The notes beneath the pieces were generated by a model. It did no database searches and had not been told where the DNA came from. It was given only the letters and a program-made list of their open reading frames with translations. This document shows, in pieces, positions 34,728 to 41,963 of a stretch of DNA of 64,000 nt (positions are counted from its first letter, which is position 1; every line of letters begins with the position of its first letter). The position numbers were made by a program, and so were the translations under genes. Source of the DNA: Streptomyces sp. HPF1205 (GTDB lineage: Bacteria > Actinomycetota > Actinomycetes > Streptomycetales > Streptomycetaceae); NCBI RefSeq assembly GCF_020400825.1, contig NZ_JAINVH010000001.1:434001-498000 (forward strand), in the 5' to 3' direction.

Positions 34728-34762
34728 GGATCGGTCCCTTCGGCCAGGGGGCTGGCAGATGA

Positions 34763-34793
34763 TTGTATGAACGTAACGATTACTATCGTACAA
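34763..34793. promoter_or_regulatory. Likely MarR operator and promoter of MFS gene
   Basis: TTGTATGA (34763-34770) and TCGTACAA (34786-34793) form a near-perfect inverted repeat with inner arms GTAACG/ATTAC. On the minus strand TACAAT (34767-34762) could be the -10. The AT-rich islet in a very GC-rich context is typical of a MarR site. Confidence 0.6.
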
Positions 34794-34865
34794 CCATCGT
34801 GGGTCGGCGGGACCGGCCGGGCCCCGGGCCGGACCCGGGCCGGAAGGGCCGGCCGGCGGATACGG

Positions 34866-34871
34866 GACAAT
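34866..34871 (+). promoter_or_regulatory. -10 element of a leaderless promoter (dus)
   Basis: GACAAT ends seven bases before ATG 34879, the same geometry as at recO. It supports ATG 34879 over the in-frame ATG 34870. Confidence 0.5.
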
Positions 34872-34878
34872 GGGGCCC

Positions 34879-36084
34879 ATGACCGCTGACGCCACCTTGG
34901 CCCCGCCCGCCCGGGGAGCCCTCCGCATCGGCCCGCACACCGTGACGCCGCCGGTCGTGCTCGCGCCGATGGCAGGCATCACGAACGCGCCCTTCCGCAC
35001 GCTGTGCCGGGAGTTCAGCGGGGGCAAGGGCCTGTTCGTCAGCGAGATGATCACCACCCGGGCCCTGGTCGAGCGCAACGAGAAGACGATGCAGCTCGTC
35101 CACTTCGACGCGAGCGAGACCCCGCGCTCCATCCAGCTCTACGGGGTGGACCCGGTGACGGTGGGCCGGGCGGTGCGGATGATCGTGGACGAGAACCTCG
35201 CCGACCACATCGACCTCAACTTCGGCTGCCCCGTGCCCAAGGTGACCCGCAAGGGCGGCGGTTCCGCGCTGCCGTACAAGCGCAACCTGCTGCGGGCCAT
35301 CCTGCGCGCCGCGGTCGGCAACGCCGGGTCCCTGCCGGTCACGATCAAGATGCGCAAGGGCATCGACGACGATCACCTGACGTACCTCGACGCGGGGCGG
35401 ATCGCCGTCGAGGAGGGCGTCGCCGCGGTCGCGCTGCACGGCCGCACGGCGGCGCAGCACTACGGCGGGACCGCCGACTGGGACGCCATCGCCCGCCTCA
35501 AGGAGCACGTGCCGGAGATCCCCGTGCTCGGCAACGGCGACATCTGGTGCGCCGAGGACGCGGTGCGGATGATGCGCGAGACCGGCTGCGACGGCGTGGT
35601 CGTCGGCCGCGGGTGCCTGGGCCGGCCGTGGCTGTTCGGCGACCTGGTGGCCGCCTTCGAGGCCGGGACCGGAGCCGGGGGCGGCGCGGGCGCGGGTGAC
35701 ATTGACGGCCGCCGGGGGCCGGCGGGCCCGCGCTTCGGCGAGGTCGCGGCGGTGATGCGGCGGCACGCCGACCTGCTCGGCCGGTGGCTGGGCGACGAGG
35801 CCCGGGGCGTGATCGACTTCCGCAAGCATGTCGCCTGGTACACCAAGGGGTTCGCGGTCGGCTCGGACCTGCGCAGGTCCCTGGCGACCGTGTCGTCCCT
35901 GGCCGAGCTCGACGACCTGCTCGGCAAGCTGGACCAGGAGCAGGAGTGGCCGGCGCACGCGGACGGCCCGCGCGGCCGGACCGCGCCCGGCAAGCGGGTC
36001 GTCCTGCCCGACGGCTGGCTCGCGGACCCCTGGGACGGCGCGACGGCGGGCCCGGAGGCGGAGTCGGACACGTCCGGAGGGTGA
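34879..36084 (+). CDS. dus: tRNA-dihydrouridine synthase (DusB-like)
   Basis: Predicted 401-residue FMN enzyme that reduces uridines in tRNA D-loops with NADPH. The TIM barrel shows VVLAPMAGITNAPFRTLC, LFVSEMITTRALVERN, the catalytic Cys in LNFGCPVPKVTRKGGGSALP, TIKMRKGID, ALHGRTAAQHYGGTADW and VVGRGCLGRPWLFGDL. The C-terminal helical domain has HVAWYTKGFAVGSDLRRSLA. A Gly-rich insertion (AGTGAGGGAGAGD, about residues 262-274) interrupts the region between barrel and helical domain. The ATG at 34870 is in frame; I prefer 34879 on the promoter spacing. Confidence 0.94.
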   Translation: MTADATLAPPARGALRIGPHTVTPPVVLAPMAGITNAPFRTLCREFSGGKGLFVSEMITTRALVERNEKTMQLVHFDASETPRSIQLYGVDPVTVGRAVRMIVDENLADHIDLNFGCPVPKVTRKGGGSALPYKRNLLRAILRAAVGNAGSLPVTIKMRKGIDDDHLTYLDAGRIAVEEGVAAVALHGRTAAQHYGGTADWDAIARLKEHVPEIPVLGNGDIWCAEDAVRMMRETGCDGVVVGRGCLGRPWLFGDLVAAFEAGTGAGGGAGAGDIDGRRGPAGPRFGEVAAVMRRHADLLGRWLGDEARGVIDFRKHVAWYTKGFAVGSDLRRSLATVSSLAELDDLLGKLDQEQEWPAHADGPRGRTAPGKRVVLPDGWLADPWDGATAGPEAESDTSGG

Positions 36085-36665
36085 GCCGGGGCCGTCCGGG
36101 CGGGGTGGCTCGGCGTCGTCGCAGGACCGACGGCCGGCAGCGGGTCGCTCGCGCCGTTCCCCGCGCCCCTGGCCGCTCCCGGGGAGCCGCGCCTGTCCCC
36201 GCGCCCCTGGCCGCTCCCGGGGAGGAGCCGCGCCTGTCCCCGCCCCCGTACCGGCACATGCCCGACCCGCTCGTACGTAGAGCCCCTACGCCCGTTTGAC
36301 GAGACGTACGCGTGATTCGCGCCACGTCTGATCCCCTCATCGCTCAAATGAGCGCACGGATGAGCGCTGCATCTCTCGAATGCATGGCGCCGCGCATTGG
36401 CCCCTTGTCTCCAGCCGCCACCGCCATTCGTCACTCTCCGTATGTGAAATCGCGCCCTCGGGCGAGCGCGGCGCGGTCGTCCGTTCGACTCGTGAACGGA
36501 AGCGGGCGGGGCTCGCCGTCGGGTCGCTGCCTGCGATCCGACGGCAGACGGGCGGTTGCGGCCGTGTGTCGTGGTCTTGAATGCCCTTAGACGCCTTGGA
36601 GATGGGTACGCTCCCCGCCGTCAGGGCATCCCGGTCGCGAGGATCGCGAGGACCGCAAGGAGTCG
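36085..36665. other. Gene-free region upstream of ppdK
   Basis: About 580 bp without a supported gene. The first part holds two 38-41 bp direct repeats. The right part (36300-36600) is less GC-rich and should contain the ppdK promoter. I cannot assign a clear -35/-10 pair. Short ORFs there have no ribosome-binding sites. Confidence 0.5.
36159..36237. repeat. Two direct repeats with internal GC hairpins
   Basis: A 38-bp unit at 36159-36196 beginning CCCCGCGCCCCTGGCCGCTC is repeated at 36197-36237 with a 3-bp insertion, then starts a third time. CCGCGCCCCTG motifs are common intergenic repeats in Streptomyces genomes. This is a REP-like element by appearance. Confidence 0.7.
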
Positions 36666-39428
36666 GTGGACCACGTGTCGGCACGTCAGAAGAACGAGAA
36701 ATTCGTCTACGACTTCACTGAGGGCAACAAGGATCTGAAGGACCTGCTCGGCGGGAAGGGTGCGAACCTCGCCGAGATGACCAACCTCGGTCTGCCCGTC
36801 CCTCCGGGCTTCACGATCACCACCGAGGCGTGCAGGGCGTACCTGGCGACGGGCGCGGAGCCGCCGACACTGCGCGACGAGGTGAGTGCGCACCTCGACG
36901 CGCTGGAGCGGCAGATGGGGCGCAGGCTGGGCCGGCCGGACGATCCGCTGCTGGTGTCCGTGCGGTCCGGCGCCAAGTTCTCCATGCCCGGGATGATGGA
37001 CACCGTCCTCAACATCGGCCTGTCCGACGCCTCGGTGGCGGGCCTGGCCGCGCGGGCCGGCGGGGACGAGCGGTTCGCCTGGGACTCCTACCGGCGGCTG
37101 CTGCAGATGTTCGGCAAGACCGTGATGGGCGTGGACGGCGGCCTGTTCGAGGAGGCGCTGGAGGCGGCCAAGCGGGCCAAGGGCGCCGACACCGACCTCG
37201 ACCTGGACGCCGCCGACCTGCGCGGGCTGGTGGACGACTTCAAGGCGATCGTGCTCAAGGAGGCCGGGCGGGAGTTCCCGCAGGACCCGCGCGAGCAGAT
37301 GGACCTGGCGGTGTGCGCGGTCTTCGAGTCCTGGAACACCGACCGGGCCAGGCTCTACCGCCGCCAGGAGCGCATCCCGAACGACCTCGGCACCGCCGTC
37401 ACCGTCTGCTCCATGGTCTTCGGCAACCTCGGCCCCGACTCGGGCACCGGCGTCGCCTTCACCCGCGACCCGGCGAGCGGCCAGCAGGGCGTGTACGGCG
37501 ACTACCTGCAGAACGCGCAGGGCGAGGACGTGGTGGCCGGCATCCGCAACACCGTGCCGCTCGCCGAGCTGGAGTCGATCGACCGGGCGTCGTACGACCG
37601 GCTGCTGAAGATCATGGAGACGCTGGAGACGCACTACCGGGACCTGTGCGACATCGAGTTCACCATCGAGCGCGGGCACCTGTGGATGCTGCAGACCCGG
37701 GTCGGCAAGCGGACCGCCGCGGCGGCCTTCCGTATCGCCACCCAGCTCGTCGACCAGGGCCTGATCGACGAGGCCGAGGCGCTGCGGCGGGTCAGCGGCG
37801 GGCAGTTGGCGCAGCTGATGTTCCCGCGGTTCGAGGAGGCGGTGGCCGACAGCGCCTCGGTGCGGCGGATCGGCTGGGGCATCGCGGCCTCGCCGGGCGC
37901 GGCGGTCGGCAAGGCGGTCTTCGACTCGTACACCGCGGTCAAGTGGTCCCGGTCCGGCGAGAAGGTCATCCTCATCCGCCGTGAGACCAACCCCGACGAC
38001 CTGGCCGGCATGGTCGCCGCCGAGGGCATCCTCACCTCGCGCGGCGGCAAGACCTCGCACGCCGCCGTGGTCGCCCGCGGGATGGGCAAGACGTGCGTGT
38101 GCGGCGCCGAGGAGCTGGAGGTCGACACCAAGCGGCGGCGGCTGACCGCGCCCGGGGGCACCTCCGGCGACGGCAAGGGGCCGGTGGTGATAGAGGAGGG
38201 CGACGTCATCTCCATCGACGGCTCCACCGGCAAGGTCTACGTCGGCGAGGTCCCGGTGGTGCCGTCCCCGGTGGTCGAGTACTTCGAGGGCCGGGTCCAC
38301 GCCGGCGCCGAGGAGGCCGACGACCTGGTACGGGCGGTGCACCGGATCATGGCCTACGCGGACCGGGTACGCCGGCTGCGGGTGCGGGCCAACGCGGACA
38401 ACGCGGAGGACGCCGCCCGCGCCCGCCGCTTCGGCGCGCAGGGCATCGGGCTGTGCCGCACCGAGCACATGTTCCTCGGCGACCGGCGCGAACTGGTCGA
38501 GCGGCTGATCCTCGCCGACACCGACGGCGAGCGCGAGGAGGCGCTGGGCGCCTTGCTGCCGCTGCAGAAGGCCGACTTCATCGAGCTGTTCGAGGCGATG
38601 GACGGGCTGCCGGTGACCGTACGGCTGCTGGACCCGCCGCTGCACGAGTTCCTGCCGGACATCACCGAACTGTCGGTCCGGGTGGCGCTGGCCGAGGCCC
38701 GCAAGGACGCCAACGAGAACGACCTGCGGCTGCTGCAGGCCGTCCACAAACTGCACGAGCAGAACCCCATGCTGGGACTGCGCGGCGTCCGGCTCGGCCT
38801 GGTCGTCCCCGGCCTGTTCGCCATGCAGGTCCGCGCCATCGCCGAGGCCGCCGCGCATCGCCGCTCGGCGGGCGGCGACCCGCGCGCCGAGATCATGGTC
38901 CCGCTGGTCGGCACGGTGCAGGAGCTGGAGATCGTGCGGGAGGAGGCCGACCGGGTCATCGCCGGCGTCGAGGCCGCCACCGGCACCGAACTGCGGCTGC
39001 CCATCGGCACGATGATCGAGCTGCCGCGCGCGGCGCTGACCGCCGCCCAGATCGCGGAGGCGGCCGAGTTCTTCTCCTTCGGCACCAACGACCTGACCCA
39101 GACGGTGTGGGGCTTCTCCCGGGACGACGTGGAGGCGAGCTTCTTCACCGCCTACCTGGAGAAGGGCATCTTCGGCGTCTCGCCCTTCGAGACCATCGAC
39201 CAGGACGGCGTGGGCTCACTGGTCCGCGCCGCGGCCGAAGCCGGCCGCGCCACCCGCCCGGGCCTGAAACTCGGCATCTGCGGTGAGCACGGGGGCGACC
39301 CGGAGTCCGTCCACTTCTTCCACGGGGTCGGTCTGGACTACGTGTCCTGCTCGCCGTTCCGCATCCCCGTCGCCCGCCTGGAGGCCGGCCGCGCCGCCGT
39401 CTCCCCGACCGCGTCGGACACCCGGTGA
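36666..39428 (+). CDS. ppdK: Pyruvate, phosphate dikinase
   Basis: Predicted 920-residue enzyme interconverting pyruvate, ATP and Pi with PEP, AMP and PPi, linking glycolysis and gluconeogenesis. The N-terminal ATP-grasp domain starts FVYDFTEGNKDLKDLLGGKG. The central swivelling domain has the phospho-His in TSRGGKTSHAAVVARGMG. The PEP-binding barrel carries LCRTEHMF, FFSFGTNDLTQTVWGFSRDD and the C-terminal Cys in GICGEHGGDPES. Length is slightly above the usual 870-910, owing to a short Gly/Asp insertion after the swivelling domain (GGTSGDGKGPVV). GTG 36666 follows AAGGAG closely; a second in-frame GTG at 36675 is possible. It is a monocistronic unit ending at a strong terminator. Confidence 0.97.
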   Translation: MDHVSARQKNEKFVYDFTEGNKDLKDLLGGKGANLAEMTNLGLPVPPGFTITTEACRAYLATGAEPPTLRDEVSAHLDALERQMGRRLGRPDDPLLVSVRSGAKFSMPGMMDTVLNIGLSDASVAGLAARAGGDERFAWDSYRRLLQMFGKTVMGVDGGLFEEALEAAKRAKGADTDLDLDAADLRGLVDDFKAIVLKEAGREFPQDPREQMDLAVCAVFESWNTDRARLYRRQERIPNDLGTAVTVCSMVFGNLGPDSGTGVAFTRDPASGQQGVYGDYLQNAQGEDVVAGIRNTVPLAELESIDRASYDRLLKIMETLETHYRDLCDIEFTIERGHLWMLQTRVGKRTAAAAFRIATQLVDQGLIDEAEALRRVSGGQLAQLMFPRFEEAVADSASVRRIGWGIAASPGAAVGKAVFDSYTAVKWSRSGEKVILIRRETNPDDLAGMVAAEGILTSRGGKTSHAAVVARGMGKTCVCGAEELEVDTKRRRLTAPGGTSGDGKGPVVIEEGDVISIDGSTGKVYVGEVPVVPSPVVEYFEGRVHAGAEEADDLVRAVHRIMAYADRVRRLRVRANADNAEDAARARRFGAQGIGLCRTEHMFLGDRRELVERLILADTDGEREEALGALLPLQKADFIELFEAMDGLPVTVRLLDPPLHEFLPDITELSVRVALAEARKDANENDLRLLQAVHKLHEQNPMLGLRGVRLGLVVPGLFAMQVRAIAEAAAHRRSAGGDPRAEIMVPLVGTVQELEIVREEADRVIAGVEAATGTELRLPIGTMIELPRAALTAAQIAEAAEFFSFGTNDLTQTVWGFSRDDVEASFFTAYLEKGIFGVSPFETIDQDGVGSLVRAAAEAGRATRPGLKLGICGEHGGDPESVHFFHGVGLDYVSCSPFRIPVARLEAGRAAVSPTASDTR

Positions 39429-39538
39429 TCCCCTGACCATCCCTGACCATCCGACCGGGCCGGGCCCGGACCGCCGGCGCAGGCCCTTGCCCTGGGGCCG
39501 ACCCTCACCGCCCCGGCAGTCCCGGGACCCGTCCCACC

Positions 39539-39571
39539 GGGGGCGGCGCTTCGTGCGGAGGCGCCGCCCCC
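39539..39571. terminator. Bidirectional terminator between ppdK and DoxX gene
   Basis: GGGGGCGGCGC (39539-39549) and GCGCCGCCCCC (39561-39571) form an 11-bp perfect stem with an 11-base loop, between convergent stops at 39428 and 39594. Confidence 0.8.
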
Positions 39572-39593
39572 GGGCCTGCTGGGGGGCCGGGGC

Positions 39594-40079
39594 CTACGGC
39601 TTGCCGGCCGGTTCCGAGGCGACCGGCGCGGGGGTCGAGCTTCCTGGGAGGGAGGCCGATCCGCGGGCTCTGGTCAGGGCGGCGGACAGGGTCCACTCGC
39701 CCGGGCCGACTATCGCGATCAGCAGCAGGCTCCAGCAGAACAGAACGGACAGCTCGCCGCCGTTCTTGATCGGCCACAGGTCGTGCTTCTGATGCACCGT
39801 GAAGTACGCGTACGCCATCGAGCCGGAACCGAGGAGCGCCGCGAGACGGGTGCCGGCGTCACCGATGCCGATGAACACCAGCGCGCCGCAGACGAGTTGG
39901 ATCAGACCGGCCCACCAGGACGGCCAGTGGCCGACGGAGGGCTTGCCGCCCATGGGCCCGCCGAACGCACCGAGCACGGTGGAGGCGCCGTGACAGGTGA
40001 ACAGCAGGCCGATGACCAGCCGGTAGAGGGAGAGCACAGCCGGCGAGGCCAATTCGAGTTTTCTGCCCAGAGGTGACAT
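39594..40079 (-). CDS. DoxX family membrane protein
   Basis: Predicted 161-residue protein with four hydrophobic segments. The pattern VLSLYRLVIGLLFTCHGAS in helix 1, the loop PSWWAGLIQLVCGALVFIG, RLAALLGSGSMAYAYFTVHQ and the ELSVLFCWSLLLIAIVGPGE end match the DoxX family. DoxX proteins are linked to thiosulfate-quinone oxidation or oxidative stress in some organisms; the role here is unknown. A Ser/Pro-rich cytoplasmic tail follows. ATG 40079 has AAAAGGAG upstream with good spacing. It is divergent from the LacI gene. Confidence 0.9.
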   Translation of the reverse strand: MSPLGRKLELASPAVLSLYRLVIGLLFTCHGASTVLGAFGGPMGGKPSVGHWPSWWAGLIQLVCGALVFIGIGDAGTRLAALLGSGSMAYAYFTVHQKHDLWPIKNGGELSVLFCWSLLLIAIVGPGEWTLSAALTRARGSASLPGSSTPAPVASEPAGKP

Positions 40080-40367
40080 CCAGGGCTCCTTTTGAGTGGG
40101 GGGAGGGAGCTCTTGCTGTCGTGCGATCCCGGAAGAGTACGCGGCACGCGTCGCAAGTGTTCAGCGGCGCCGCGCGTATTTTCCCGGGGCGAGGGTGGAG
40201 GTAGAGGCCAGTGTGCCATCGCTGAGGGTGGATGGGCCATGCCGTGACAGTCGCGGACCGGTGTCGAATTCGAATCGAATGTTTCGGGCCGGTAGACGAA
40301 TGTTACGAATGCGGGGTGTGTGGCCACCTTGCGCCCGTGCGCCGTCGGCAGGACCCCGCAGACCGGC
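40080..40367. other. Divergent regulatory region of DoxX and LacI genes
   Basis: About 290 bp with no gene. It contains the palindrome TCGAATTCGA at about 40263-40272, and several CGAATG direct repeats between 40273 and 40315, in an AT-richer stretch. These could be operator half-sites for the LacI protein, but they do not look like the usual LacI-family palindrome. Confidence 0.4.
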
Positions 40368-40373
40368 TACGAT
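40368..40373 (+). promoter_or_regulatory. -10 element of a leaderless promoter (LacI gene)
   Basis: TACGAT, a good sigma-HrdB -10, ends seven bases before ATG 40381 with no Shine-Dalgarno in between. Confidence 0.55.
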
Positions 40374-40380
40374 CGCTGGC

Positions 40381-41439
40381 ATGAGTGCCACACGCGTCCA
40401 GCCCCCGCACGGCGACCAGCCCGAAACCGCGGCCGGCGGGACGGCGACCCTGGCCGAGATCGCGCGCGCCGCCGGGGTCTCGGCGCCGACTGTTTCGAAG
40501 GTCCTCAACGGCCGGGGCGACGTCGCCCCGGCCACCCGCAGCAGGGTCGAGGAGCTGCTGCGCCGGCACGGATACCAGCGGCGGCGCGGCAGCGTGCAGC
40601 CGGCGCCGCTGCTCGACCTGGTCTTCCACGAGCTGGAGAGCGCCTGGGCGATGGAGGTGATCCGCGGGGTGGAGAACGTCGCCCGCGACGAGGGCCTGAG
40701 CGTGGTGCTCTCGGAGTCCGCGGGCCGTCTCACCCCCGGTCAGACCTGGGTGGACGGGGTGCTGGCCCGCCGCCCCACCGGGGTGATCCTGGTGCTGTCC
40801 GGCCTCGACCCGGCCCAGCAGGCCCAGCTCACCAGCCGCGACATCCCGTTCGTGGTGCTCGACCCGGCCGGCGACCCCGGCGAGGACGTGCCCGCGATCG
40901 GCGCCACCAACTGGCAGGGCGGCGTGGCCGCCACCCGCCACCTGCTGGAGCTCGGCCACCGCAGGATCGGCGTCCTCGGCGGCCCCACCGGCATGATGTG
41001 CAGCCGCGCCCGTATCGACGGGTACCGCGCCGCCCTGGAGACCGCCGGAATCGCCTACGACCCCGGGCTGGTGCGGCTGGGCAACTTCCACCACGAGGCC
41101 GGCTACGCCGAGGGGCTCGCGCTGCTGAGGATGCCGGACCGCCCCACCGCGGTCTTCACCGGCAACGACCTCCAGGCACTCGGTCTGTACGAGGCCGCGC
41201 GCGAGCTGGGCCTGCGCATCCCGCACGACCTGAGCGTGGTCGGCTTCGACGACCTGCCGATCTCGCGCTGGATCAGCCCGCCGCTGACCACCGTCCGGCA
41301 GCCGCTGACGGAGATGGCCGAGGCCGCCGCCCGGCTGGCCCTTGACATCAGCCGCGGCCGCGAGCCCAGCACCCTGCGGGTGGACCTGGCGACCCGGCTG
41401 GTCGAGCGGGGCAGCAGCGCCCCGCCGCCCGCCGCATGA
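40381..41439 (+). CDS. LacI-family transcriptional regulator
   Basis: Predicted 352-residue sugar-responsive repressor. The HTH is TLAEIARAAGVSAPTVSKVL followed by NGRGDVAPATRSRVEELLR (about residues 21-60). The periplasmic-binding-protein-like domain includes PTGVILVLSGLDPAQQ, ATRHLLELGHRRIGVLGGP, AVFTGNDLQALGLYEAAREL, LSVVGFDDLPISRWISPPLT and TTVRQPLTEM. The ligand is likely a sugar, from family knowledge; related Streptomyces proteins control xylan or glucan use, but no sugar operon is adjacent. Convergent with nirD across a strong terminator. Confidence 0.94.
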   Translation: MSATRVQPPHGDQPETAAGGTATLAEIARAAGVSAPTVSKVLNGRGDVAPATRSRVEELLRRHGYQRRRGSVQPAPLLDLVFHELESAWAMEVIRGVENVARDEGLSVVLSESAGRLTPGQTWVDGVLARRPTGVILVLSGLDPAQQAQLTSRDIPFVVLDPAGDPGEDVPAIGATNWQGGVAATRHLLELGHRRIGVLGGPTGMMCSRARIDGYRAALETAGIAYDPGLVRLGNFHHEAGYAEGLALLRMPDRPTAVFTGNDLQALGLYEAARELGLRIPHDLSVVGFDDLPISRWISPPLTTVRQPLTEMAEAAARLALDISRGREPSTLRVDLATRLVERGSSAPPPAA

Positions 41440-41531
41440 GACCGCACGACGCCGGCTGACGGCGACTCACGCGGACGGAAAGCGCACGGGAAGGGCACGG
41501 AAAGCGCACGGAAAGCGGCCGGAAGGCAGAC

Positions 41532-41588
41532 GGGCGCGCGGGCGCCGCCACGCCCGGGGTCACCCGGTGCGGCGCCGCCCGCGCGCCC
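41532..41588. terminator. Bidirectional terminator between LacI gene and nirD
   Basis: The arms GGGCGCGCGGGC-GCCGC (41532-41548) and its complement at 41569-41588 pair with one 3-base bulge and a 20-base loop. It lies between convergent stops. AAAGCGCACGG-type short repeats precede it (about 41475-41515). Confidence 0.75.
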
Positions 41589-41609
41589 GGCCTGTGCCGG
41601 TCGGACGTG

Positions 41610-41963
41610 TCAGACCACCCGTACCGGATACACCGGCACCGCCGCCCGGTCGTCGTCCAGGCACCGCCCGTCGGCGAGGTCGAAGCGCTGCTTGAGCAGC
41701 GGGGAGGCGACGTACGCCCGGCCGCCCGCCGAGCCCGTCAGGCCGTGGCACAGCACCCCGGCGCCGGTGAACGGGTCGACGTTGCCGATCGCGTACAGCG
41801 CGCCGCCGCGGTCGCGGAACAGGGCCGCCTGGCCGCCGTCGGGCAGCAGCACCGCCACCCCTCGGCCGGGCTCCAGGTCGGCCGCCGGGCACACCGGGAT
41901 CCATCCGGTCGCGGAGCGCAGTTCGACGGTCGCGGTGGTGGCGGGGGATTCGATGATGGTCAT
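41610..41963 (-). CDS. nirD: Nitrite reductase small subunit
   Basis: Predicted 117-residue Rieske-like subunit of assimilatory NAD(P)H nitrite reductase. It shows GWIPVCPAADLEPGRGVAVL, ALYAIGNVDPFTGAGVLCHG and the C-terminal LLKQRFDLADGRCLDD and AVPVYPVRV typical of NirD. As in other NirD proteins, the Rieske Cys/His ligands are largely lost, so no cluster is expected. ATG 41963 overlaps the nirB stop (ATGA at 41960-41963). Last gene of the nir operon. Confidence 0.95.
   Translation of the reverse strand: MTIIESPATTATVELRSATGWIPVCPAADLEPGRGVAVLLPDGGQAALFRDRGGALYAIGNVDPFTGAGVLCHGLTGSAGGRAYVASPLLKQRFDLADGRCLDDDRAAVPVYPVRVV

Noticed and set aside
36312..36738. Short ORFs upstream of ppdK
   Set aside because: No ribosome-binding site and no coding bias; they overlap the probable ppdK promoter region.
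40263..40315. Possible tRNA gene because of GTTCGA/TTCGAAT-like text
   Set aside because: No cloverleaf, acceptor or T-arm pairing; the repeats look like regulatory direct repeats.
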